Shown here one piece after another: positions 1 through 5,632 of a stretch of DNA of 5,850 nucleotides. The stretch spans positions 1-5,850 of the forward strand of contig DASSOA010000018.1 in NCBI GenBank assembly GCA_035701115.1. Direction: 5' to 3'. Source of the DNA: DASSKW01 sp035701115 (GTDB taxonomy: Bacteria > Pseudomonadota > Gammaproteobacteria > Natronospirales > REEB76). The first letter of the stretch is position 1. Every line of letters starts with the position of its first letter. The position numbers were made by a program, and so were the translations under genes. Below the pieces are notes generated by a model. It ran no database searches. It saw only the letters and a list, made by a program, of their open reading frames with translations, and had not been told where the DNA came from.

Positions 1-477
1 CTGGCGTTATTGAGCGATGCCAATGAGCGCGAACGCGAAATCCTGGGCGCGATTCCTTATCAGGAAAACGACGTGGTACTGCACACAGATGCCGGCCTGC
101 TGCCGCGCCGGCGCAAAGCCTGGGCTGCCTGGAACGCCTACATCCCGCACGAGCCGGATACGCCCTGCACCGTCAGTTATTGCATGAACCTGTTGCAGAC
201 ACTCGATTCGCCCGAACCGTTCGTGGTGACGTTGAACCGTACACGGGACATTGATCCGGTAAAAATTCTGCGCCGCATGCGTTATGACCACCCCGTCCAC
301 ACCCGCGCCTCGGTTGCCGCGCAAGCGCGCAAAGCGGAAATCCAGGGCCGGAACCGTACCTGGTTCGCCGGTGCCTACGGGGGTTGGGGATTTCACGAGG
401 ACGGCATGCGCAGTGCCGTCGAGGTAGCATCACGGCTGGGCGTGTCCTGGCCCGATGTTGAGGCGCGCGCGGCATGA
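1..477 (+). CDS. FAD-dependent amine oxidase-type oxidoreductase, C-terminal part (5' end outside window)
   Basis: The frame is open from the first base, so this is the last 158 residues of a longer protein; flavin amine oxidases of this type are usually a little over 400 residues. The N-terminal Rossmann GxGxxG dinucleotide-binding region is not in view. What identifies the family is the C-terminal segment: W-F-A-G-A-Y, then GGWGFHEDGMRSAVEVASRLG. This is the usual FAD-contacting C-terminal motif of the NAD(P)/FAD-binding amine oxidase/desaturase family (GFHEDG, then a helix with SA..VA..LG). The internal TTG at 10 is not the real start. The stop overlaps the DUF1365 gene by ATGA. Homologues beside DUF1365 and Cfa-like genes are known from RpoE-ChrR-type stress clusters, and the R. 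sphaeroides relative (RSP_1090) has been linked to modified fatty acids. A role in oxidising or desaturating a membrane acyl chain is inference; the substrate cannot be read from the sequence. Confidence 0.88.
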   Translation: MALLSDANEREREILGAIPYQENDVVLHTDAGLLPRRRKAWAAWNAYIPHEPDTPCTVSYCMNLLQTLDSPEPFVVTLNRTRDIDPVKILRRMRYDHPVHTRASVAAQARKAEIQGRNRTWFAGAYGGWGFHEDGMRSAVEVASRLGVSWPDVEARAA

Positions 478-1262
478 ACACACTGGCCAGCGCCGTTTAC
501 GAAGGCACAGTGCGACACCGCCGCTTCGCACCTCATGCTCACGCATTCGAGTACCGGGTCGCGCAACTGTATCTTGACCTGGACGAAATCGATTCCTTAT
601 TTGCGTGCCGCTGGTTCTGGTCGGTGAACCGCCGCAATCTGGCGGAATTTCGCCGCAGCGACTATCTCGGACCGGAAAACCTGCCGCTCGCGGAGGCGGT
701 ACGTCAGAAAGTCGAAGAGGCGACCGGCACCCGACCCGGCGGCCCGATCCGCCTGCTCACGCACCTGCGCTATTTCGGCTACAGCTTCAATCCCGTGAAT
801 TTCTATTACTGTTACGCAGCCGATGGCGCGATGCTGGAATACATCGTTGCCGAGATCACCAACATCCCGTGGCGCGAACGCCATGCCTACGTATTGCCGG
901 TAGCCGATGCCGCTTGTCACGGTCGCGCCTGGCACTGGAATTTCCAGAAGACCTTTCACGTTTCCCCCTTCATGCCGCTGGCACGCCAGTACGACTGGCG
1001 ATTTACCGCACCCGGTGATGACTTGCACGTGCACATGAACGTGCTGCGTGACGGCCAGCGCGATTTCGATGCCACGCTGAAACTCGAGCGTCGGCCGCTG
1101 ACGAGCGCATCGCTGGCTCGCGTGTTGTGGCGCTACCCGATGATGACGCTGCAGGTTGTCGGCGTGATCCACTGGCAGGCGCTCCGACTCTGGCTGAAGG
1201 GCAACCCGGTTTACGACCACCCCACGTTGAGTAAAAACGCCTTGCGCAGAGGTTCCACATGA
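474..1262 (+). CDS. DUF1365 family protein
   Basis: This 262-residue protein has the usual length of DUF1365 proteins. The diagnostic motifs are all present: an N-terminal Y-E-G-T-V-R-H-R-R-F with a following H-x-F-x-Y-R (residues 9-28), the central RYFGYSFNPVNFYYCY block (99-114), an E-I-T-N-(I)-P-W-R-E-R-H segment (127-137) and K-T-F-H-V-S-P-F-M-P (159-168). There is no signal peptide and no convincing membrane span, so it is probably cytosolic or peripheral; a hydrophobic stretch near 220-240 could touch the membrane. The biochemical function of DUF1365 is not established to my knowledge. The family travels with flavin amine oxidases and Cfa-like methyltransferases, and here it sits between the two with ATGA overlaps on both sides, which suggests an obligate partner in lipid modification (inference). 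The start is the ATG overlapping the upstream stop; a weak TGAGG lies at 459-463. Confidence 0.93.
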   Translation: MNTLASAVYEGTVRHRRFAPHAHAFEYRVAQLYLDLDEIDSLFACRWFWSVNRRNLAEFRRSDYLGPENLPLAEAVRQKVEEATGTRPGGPIRLLTHLRYFGYSFNPVNFYYCYAADGAMLEYIVAEITNIPWRERHAYVLPVADAACHGRAWHWNFQKTFHVSPFMPLARQYDWRFTAPGDDLHVHMNVLRDGQRDFDATLKLERRPLTSASLARVLWRYPMMTLQVVGVIHWQALRLWLKGNPVYDHPTLSKNALRRGST

Positions 1263-2533
1263 ACGATATCGCCAATACCGCACAAATCGGCATGGCCGGT
1301 TTCGGCAGCTTCGATCGCTTTCTGCGTCAGCGTCTGCTCGCGCAGCTCGAACCGGTACGTCACGGTCATCTGTTACTCGACGATGTCTGCGGAAGGGTCG
1401 AATTCGGCGATGCCGCAGAGGCCACGGACCTGCATATCCACGTGCGGGTAGTCAACCCGGTGTTCTATCACGCGCTCGCCGCCAATGGCAGCGTCGGCGC
1501 CGGCGAAGCGTACATGGACGGACACTGGGAGTGCGACAATCTGGTCGGCCTGGTGCAACTGCTGGTGCGCAACCGCGATGTTCTCGACGGCATGGAAAGC
1601 GGCTGGGCACGCCTCGGTGGCCTGGCGATGCGCGCACTGCACGCACTGCGCCGCAATACGCGCGCCGGCAGCCGCCGCAATATCGCCGCGCACTACGATC
1701 TCGGCAACGAATTCTTCAAGCTGTTCCTGTCGCCGGACCTGATGTATTCCTCTGCGATCTGGAGTAGCGAAACCGACACACTGGAGACCGCTTCCACCCG
1801 CAAACTCGAACGCATCTGCCGCAAACTGGATCTGAAGCCGTCCGATCATGTGATCGAGATCGGCACCGGCTGGGGCGGTTTCGCCGTGTATGCGGCGCAG
1901 CATTACGGCTGTCACGTCACCACCACCACGATTTCACGTGAACAGCACCGACTGGCGAGTGAGCGCGTCGCCGCTGCCGGGCTGTCTGACAAGGTCACAT
2001 TGCTGCTGGAAGACTATCGCGATCTGCACGGTCAATACGACAAGCTGGTTTCGATCGAAATGGTCGAGGCCATCGGCGCCGAATTTCTCGACAATTATTT
2101 CGCGCAACTCGGCCGCCTGCTGAAACCTGACGGCCTCGGCCTGCTGCAGGCCATCACCATCGAAGATCACCGCTACCAACAGGCGCTCAAATCGGTCGAT
2201 TTCATCAAGCGCCATGTGTTTCCAGGCAGTTTCATTCCTTCCCTCAACGCGCTGCTGGCGGCCAAGACCCGTGCCAGCGATCTGGCGTTGACACATCTCG
2301 AGGATTTCGGCCAGTCGTACGCACTGACGCTGCGCGCCTGGCGCGAACGTTTCCTCGCGCACCTGCCGCAGGTGCGTGCGCTGGGTTTTGATGAACGGTT
2401 CATCCGGATGTGGGAGTTCTATCTGGCCTATTGCGAAGGCGGATTCCGCGAACGTTCGATTGGCGTCTCGCACCTGCTGCTGGCCAAACCGGGTAATCGC
2501 CGCCCGGCTTGGTTGCCGGAATTGCAGACATGA
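1259..2533 (+). CDS. Cyclopropane-fatty-acyl-phospholipid synthase-like SAM methyltransferase
   Basis: A 424-residue Cfa-family enzyme, slightly longer than E. coli Cfa. Such enzymes transfer a methyl(ene) group from S-adenosylmethionine to the double bond of a phospholipid acyl chain at the inner membrane face. Visible landmarks are the N-terminal G-E-A-Y-M-D-G-H-W (82-90), A-H-Y-D-L-G-N-E-F-F (144-153), the SAM motif VIEIGTGWGG (198-207), S-I-E-M-V-E-A-I-G (265-273) and the C-terminal WEFYLAYCEGGFRERSIG (385-402). Against E. coli Cfa, Glu239 (here E270) and Tyr317 (here Y354) are kept, but Cys139 is Ser165 and His266 is Gln297, and the Glu-His pair is E270-A271. The canonical bicarbonate site is therefore altered, and the product may be a methylated rather than cyclopropanated chain (inference). 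AGAGG at 1248-1252, 6 bases before the ATG, supports this start, which also overlaps the DUF1365 stop by ATGA. The second methyltransferase at 3876 is only distantly related. Confidence 0.92.
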   Translation: MNDIANTAQIGMAGFGSFDRFLRQRLLAQLEPVRHGHLLLDDVCGRVEFGDAAEATDLHIHVRVVNPVFYHALAANGSVGAGEAYMDGHWECDNLVGLVQLLVRNRDVLDGMESGWARLGGLAMRALHALRRNTRAGSRRNIAAHYDLGNEFFKLFLSPDLMYSSAIWSSETDTLETASTRKLERICRKLDLKPSDHVIEIGTGWGGFAVYAAQHYGCHVTTTTISREQHRLASERVAAAGLSDKVTLLLEDYRDLHGQYDKLVSIEMVEAIGAEFLDNYFAQLGRLLKPDGLGLLQAITIEDHRYQQALKSVDFIKRHVFPGSFIPSLNALLAAKTRASDLALTHLEDFGQSYALTLRAWRERFLAHLPQVRALGFDERFIRMWEFYLAYCEGGFRERSIGVSHLLLAKPGNRRPAWLPELQT

Positions 2534-3084
2534 ATTTCTGGATCAGTTTGATCGGCTACCAGTTGGTCTGGTTCAGCGCCGTGATCGGCGCCGGACGCGG
2601 TCTGGTATGGCCGGCTCTGTCGGCCATGTTGCTGTACGTGATCTGGCAGTTCAGCATCTCGCGGCAACGCCGGGCCGATCTGCTGCTGATCTGCACCGCG
2701 CTCGTCGCGGGTTGCGCGCTGGATGGCACATTACTGAATGCCGGGCTGCTTCACTACCGGGCAATGTCGCCGCTCAGCATGCTGCCGCCGCTCTGGATCC
2801 TGGCGCTTTGGGTCAGTTTTGCATTGACCTTCACGCAATCACTGCAATACCTGCAAACGCGGTTATTGCTCGCCACATTGCTTGGCGCCATCGGCGGACC
2901 ACTGGCTTATCTGGGCGCCGCACGCGGCTGGCGGGTTGTGAGTTTTTCAGATCCGTTATGGCTCGATCTGTTGTGGCTCGCCGTCGGTTGGGGACTGGCA
3001 ACACCGCTGCTCGCGCACCTCGCGAAGCGCGGCAGCCGGGCAGAAAGTGCTGATTTCATCCAGTTGCGGAGACCGGTGTCATGA
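2530..3084 (+). CDS. DUF2878 family integral membrane protein
   Basis: A 184-residue, very hydrophobic protein with about five or six predicted membrane spans (roughly residues 5-22, 27-43, 50-70, 85-105, 112-132 and 143-163) and a short polar tail rich in Arg/Ser. Family features include the N-terminal N-F-W-I-S-L-I-G-Y-Q-L-V-W-F and the A-G-C-A-L-D-G-T-L-L-N-A-G-L segment (60-73). The latter resembles the conserved D-x-x-L-x-x-x-G-L element that I associate with DUF2878. The start is placed at the ATG that overlaps the upstream stop (ATGA); the frame extends upstream only to a GTG at 2509 that would run into the methyltransferase gene. No good Shine-Dalgarno precedes it, so it probably relies on coupling to the upstream gene. 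The function is unknown. Its position in an operon of acyl-modifying enzymes suggests an inner-membrane role in the same pathway (inference). Confidence 0.85.
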   Translation: MNFWISLIGYQLVWFSAVIGAGRGLVWPALSAMLLYVIWQFSISRQRRADLLLICTALVAGCALDGTLLNAGLLHYRAMSPLSMLPPLWILALWVSFALTFTQSLQYLQTRLLLATLLGAIGGPLAYLGAARGWRVVSFSDPLWLDLLWLAVGWGLATPLLAHLAKRGSRAESADFIQLRRPVS

Positions 3085-3872
3085 ATGCCATGTGGGCATT
3101 GTTTATCCTCTGGTTGTTCACGATCGCAATGATGACGCTCGGCTGGCGATGGCAGCAACTCCATCACAATGCCGGAATCGTCGATGCGTTGTGGGCCGCG
3201 GGCCTCGGTGGCGCGGCAGTGTGGCTGGCGATAACCGGTACGGGCGCGTTCTGGCCCCGGGTGTCGGTGGCGGTGCTCGGCGGACTCTGGGGTGCCCGCC
3301 TGGCGTTGCATTTGTGGCGCCGCACCCGCCATGACGCGGAAGACGGGCGCTATCAGTACCTGCGCGCCCACTGGCAGGGCAATCAATTCAAATTTTTCCT
3401 GTTCTTTCAGTTCCAGGCGGCATTGATCATTCTGTTTGCGCTGCCGTTCCTGGCCGTATCGCGCAATCCGGTCACGCATTCAGGCTGGTTGATAGCGGGC
3501 GTTGTTATCTGGCTCGCCAGTGTCACTTGCGAAGCGATCGCCGACCGGCAATTGGCGCGCTTCCGCGCCAACCCCGCCAATAGCGGTCGCACCTGTCGCG
3601 ATGGCTGGTGGCGATATTCGCGGCATCCGAATTATTTCTTTGAATGGTTGCACTGGTTCAGCTATCTCTGCCTCGCGGTCGGCTCGCCGTGGTTCTGGCT
3701 CGCGGCAGCCGGTCCGGTGGTGATGTACGTGTTCCTGCGCTGGATCAGCGGTATTCCCTTTACCGAAGCACAGGCCCTGCGCAGCCGCGGCGACGATTAC
3801 CGCGACTATCAGCGCAGCACCCCCATGCTGTTCCCGTGGTTTCCGAAATCCTCATCCGTTACCAGGAGTTGA
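3081..3872 (+). CDS. DUF1295 (steroid 5-alpha-reductase-like) membrane protein
   Basis: A 263-residue polytopic membrane protein of the DUF1295 family, whose fold resembles steroid 5-alpha reductases and isoprenylcysteine methyltransferases. Diagnostic features are the N-terminal spans, a D-A-L-W-A motif (35-39), a W-G-A-R-L-A-L-H-L-W-R-R segment (70-81), ADRQ (154-157), the SRHPNYFFEWLHW block (180-192) and the C-terminal P-W-F-P-K (252-256). The R-H-P-N-Y-F-x-E region corresponds to the part that contacts the NADPH or SAM cofactor in this superfamily, so a reductase acting on a lipid double bond is a reasonable guess, but it is inference. The start ATG overlaps the previous stop by ATGA and has GGAGA at 3068-3072. 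It is the last member of the four-junction ATGA chain. Its stop lies 3 bases before the next ATG. Confidence 0.92.
   Translation: MNAMWALFILWLFTIAMMTLGWRWQQLHHNAGIVDALWAAGLGGAAVWLAITGTGAFWPRVSVAVLGGLWGARLALHLWRRTRHDAEDGRYQYLRAHWQGNQFKFFLFFQFQAALIILFALPFLAVSRNPVTHSGWLIAGVVIWLASVTCEAIADRQLARFRANPANSGRTCRDGWWRYSRHPNYFFEWLHWFSYLCLAVGSPWFWLAAAGPVVMYVFLRWISGIPFTEAQALRSRGDDYRDYQRSTPMLFPWFPKSSSVTRS
3864..3868 (+). promoter_or_regulatory. Shine-Dalgarno AGGAG of the second methyltransferase
   Basis: AGGAG lies 7 bases before the ATG at 3876 and sits inside the last codons of the DUF1295 gene. It fixes the start and shows that this gene can load ribosomes independently, unlike the ATGA-coupled genes before it. 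Confidence 0.75.
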
Positions 3873-3875
3873 AGC

Positions 3876-4955
3876 ATGAACAGTACCGTCCTCGACCGGC
3901 GCGAACTGGATTCGGACCGGCCCGCTCCGGGTCTGCTGGGTCTGGCCGAACGCGGACTGATACCTGACCGCTTGTTGCGGCTTGGTATCCGGCGTCTGTG
4001 CGCACAGCGTCTGCACGAGGAGCGTGCCGATGGTCTTGCCGCGCAGGCCGCCCGTTTCGCGCGGCGCATCGAGATGCTGCGCCGCAGTCCCGTGGCGATT
4101 CACGTTGATGCCGCCAATGCCCAGCATTACGAATTGCCGCCGGAATTTTTCCGGCTCTGTCTCGGCAAGCATCTGAAGTATTCGGGTTGCTATTACCCGC
4201 GCGGCGATGAAACGCTGGACGAAGCCGAGGCGGCCATGCTCGAACTCTACGGTGAGCGCGCCGAACTGAACGATGGCCAGGAAATTCTCGAACTCGGTTG
4301 CGGCTGGGGGTCGCTCACGCTCTGGATGGCAGAACATTATCCCAATGCGCACATCACGGCCGTATCCAATTCGCATCAGCAACGTGAATTCATCGAAGCA
4401 CGTTGCCGCGAGCGCGGCCTTGACAATGTCCGCATTCTGACCCGTGACGTGAATCAGCTCGAGCTGGAACCCGCCCAGTTTGACCGATGTGTGTCAATCG
4501 AAATGTTCGAGCACATGCGCAATTACGAAACTCTGCTGTCCCGCATCGCCGGCTGGTTGCGTCCCGGCGGAAAACTGTTCGTACACATCTTCGCGCATCG
4601 CACCCTGATGTATCCGTTCGAGACCACCGGCGAGGACAACTGGATGGGGCGACACTTCTTTACCGGCGGATTGATGCCTTCGACCGACACCCTGCTCTGG
4701 TTCCAGCGTCATCTGCAAATCGAACAGCGTTGGCTGGTGGACGGCACGCACTACCAGCGCAGCGCCAATCACTGGCTGGCCAACCAGGACGCGCGGCGTG
4801 ATGCCGTGATGCGGATTCTGACAACGGCCTATGGCGATCACGCTGCCTTGTGGTTCCAGCGCTGGCGCATGTTCTGGATGGCCTGTGCCGAACTGTTCGG
4901 TTATGCCGACGGCCAGGAATGGCTGGTCGCGCATTACCGCTTCGTTCGTCCCTGA
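3876..4955 (+). CDS. Cfa-superfamily SAM methyltransferase resembling coclaurine N-methyltransferases
   Basis: A 359-residue class I SAM methyltransferase. From residue about 80 onward it matches, motif by motif, what I recall of plant benzylisoquinoline N-methyltransferases: H-Y-E-L-P-P-E-F-F (84-92), K-Y-S-G-C-Y-Y (101-107), M-L-E-L-Y-x-E-R-A (121-129), the SAM motif ILELGCGWGSLTLW (137-150), S-I-E-M-F-E-H-M (207-214), L-F-V-H-I-F-A-H (234-241), F-F-T-G-G-L-M-P-S (261-269) and the tail A-E-L-F-G-Y-x-x-G-Q-E-W-L-V-A-H (338-353). The Glu/Glu/His trio that is catalytic in coclaurine N-methyltransferase is kept as E209, E212 and H213. It lacks the Cfa N-terminal domain and is clearly different from the protein at 1259-2533. 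Bacterial members are usually annotated only as Cfa-family or class I methyltransferases; the substrate is unknown and could be a lipid double bond or an amine. AGGAG at 3864-3868 supports this start. It is probably co-transcribed with the genes on both sides. Confidence 0.9.
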   Translation: MNSTVLDRRELDSDRPAPGLLGLAERGLIPDRLLRLGIRRLCAQRLHEERADGLAAQAARFARRIEMLRRSPVAIHVDAANAQHYELPPEFFRLCLGKHLKYSGCYYPRGDETLDEAEAAMLELYGERAELNDGQEILELGCGWGSLTLWMAEHYPNAHITAVSNSHQQREFIEARCRERGLDNVRILTRDVNQLELEPAQFDRCVSIEMFEHMRNYETLLSRIAGWLRPGGKLFVHIFAHRTLMYPFETTGEDNWMGRHFFTGGLMPSTDTLLWFQRHLQIEQRWLVDGTHYQRSANHWLANQDARRDAVMRILTTAYGDHAALWFQRWRMFWMACAELFGYADGQEWLVAHYRFVRP

Positions 4956-4972
4956 CAATCCAATACCGAAAC

Positions 4973-4977
4973 GAGGA
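4973..4977 (+). promoter_or_regulatory. Shine-Dalgarno GAGGA deciding the lipocalin start
   Basis: GAGGA lies 6 bases before the ATG at 4984. The reading frame is open back to an ATG at 4831, inside the methyltransferase gene, but only the 4984 start has a ribosome site and gives a lipoprotein signal peptide immediately after it. Confidence 0.75.
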
Positions 4978-4983
4978 CATATC

Positions 4984-5538
4984 ATGCAAACCTTGAAAGC
5001 ACTCATTACCGCCGGCATTGTTGCGGCGGCTTCCACGGGTTGCGCGAGCAATCTGCCGCCGATCAAACCCGTGGCCAATGTCGATATTTCCCGCTACATG
5101 GGCAAGTGGTACGTGATCGCCTCGATCCCGACCAGTTTCGAGAAGCATGCCTATAATGCGGTCGAAACCTATACCCTGGACAAGGACGGCGACGTTGCAA
5201 CCTCATTCCGATTCCGTCAGGGCGCCTTCGACGGCAAACTCAAAACCATTCACTCCACCGGCTACATCAAGGCCGGTACCCATAACGCGGTCTGGGGCGT
5301 ACAGGTATTCTGGCCGTTCCGGGCGCAATACATCGTCGCGTATCTGAAGGACGATTACAGCGAAGTGATCGTGGCCCGCGACGCCCGTGATTACACCTGG
5401 ATCATGGCGCGCACGCCGTCCGTGCCGCAGGCGGATTACGACGCGCTGGTGGCACGCGTCAAGGCACTCGGTTATTCGCTCAAGGACCTGAGGAAGGTTC
5501 CGCAGGAGTGGCCGGAGACGTCCCGGGACCCGGAATAG
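4984..5538 (+). CDS. blc: Blc-type lipocalin, outer-membrane lipoprotein
   Basis: A 184-residue bacterial lipocalin, close in length to E. coli Blc (177). The N-terminus has K5, a hydrophobic stretch (6-16) and a lipobox S-T-G-C with the lipidated Cys at residue 20. Ala at position +2 favours sorting to the outer membrane. The -3 residue is Ser, where Leu is commonest. The mature part shows the lipocalin signature R-Y-M-G-K-W-Y-V-I-A (37-46, GxW at 40-42), followed by the usual strands, including W-G-V-Q-V-F-W-P-F (104-112), Y-I-V-A-Y-L (116-121) and D-Y-T-W-I-M-A-R-T-P (136-145), the last matching the D-Y-x-W-I-x-x-R-T-P segment of Blc. E. coli Blc binds lysophospholipids and fatty acids and is induced under stress. 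Next to two lipid methyltransferase-type genes, a role in handling modified or damaged acyl chains is plausible (inference). It starts 28 bases after the previous stop and is probably in the same transcript. Confidence 0.93.
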   Translation: MQTLKALITAGIVAAASTGCASNLPPIKPVANVDISRYMGKWYVIASIPTSFEKHAYNAVETYTLDKDGDVATSFRFRQGAFDGKLKTIHSTGYIKAGTHNAVWGVQVFWPFRAQYIVAYLKDDYSEVIVARDARDYTWIMARTPSVPQADYDALVARVKALGYSLKDLRKVPQEWPETSRDPE

Positions 5539-5553
5539 CTGTCGTGCGACCCG

Positions 5554-5585
5554 TTGCCAACGTTCGGCATCAGGGCAGCTATACT
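5554..5585 (+). promoter_or_regulatory. Possible sigma-70 promoter for the MAPEG gene
   Basis: TATACT at 5580-5585 is a good -10 match. TTGCCA at 5554-5559 is a fair -35, but the 20-base spacer is longer than the optimal 17. A start near 5592 would leave a leader of about 40 bases before the ATG at 5633. The rest of the 94-base gap (5539-5632) holds only a short GTCG/CGAC inverted repeat at 5541-5550. There is no U-tract, so I see no intrinsic terminator after the lipocalin gene. Confidence 0.4.
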
Positions 5586-5619
5586 CTGGAGCGACGAATG
5601 GTTTCCAATCCAACTCACC

Positions 5620-5625
5620 AAGGAG
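5620..5625 (+). promoter_or_regulatory. Shine-Dalgarno AAGGAG of the MAPEG gene
   Basis: AAGGAG lies 7 bases before the ATG at 5633. It is the strongest ribosome site in the window and supports the start of the truncated gene. Confidence 0.8.
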
Positions 5626-5632
5626 TCTGTAC

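Noticed and set aside
597..1283. Long antisense open frame (228 codons) over the DUF1365 gene, and similar antisense frames at 1373-1915, 1934-2473, 2907-3479, 3852-4382, 4494-5078 and 5203-5808
   Set aside because: They mirror strongly supported + strand genes, their translations show no recognisable domain, and long antisense frames are expected in GC-rich DNA.
2509..2529. GTG start for the DUF2878 gene at 2509
   Set aside because: The ATG at 2530 gives the same ATGA overlap as the other junctions and begins the hydrophobic N-terminus typical of the family.
2376..3053. 225-codon + strand frame overlapping the Cfa-like and DUF2878 genes
   Set aside because: The translation is Arg/Ala-rich and low in family-like motifs, while the overlapping frames encode clear Cfa and DUF2878 proteins joined by ATGA.
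1259..4955. The two Cfa-like genes as a recent tandem duplication
   Set aside because: They differ in length, N-terminal domain and active-site motifs (EMVEAIG/LLQAI against EMFEHM/FVHIF), so they are ancient, distinct subfamilies.
4831..4983. N-terminal extension of the lipocalin to an upstream ATG at 4831
   Set aside because: It lies inside the methyltransferase gene, has no ribosome site, and would bury the lipoprotein signal peptide that starts at 4984.
5539..5580. Rho-independent terminator after the lipocalin gene
   Set aside because: Only 4-base inverted repeats are present (for example 5541-5550) and no T-run follows.
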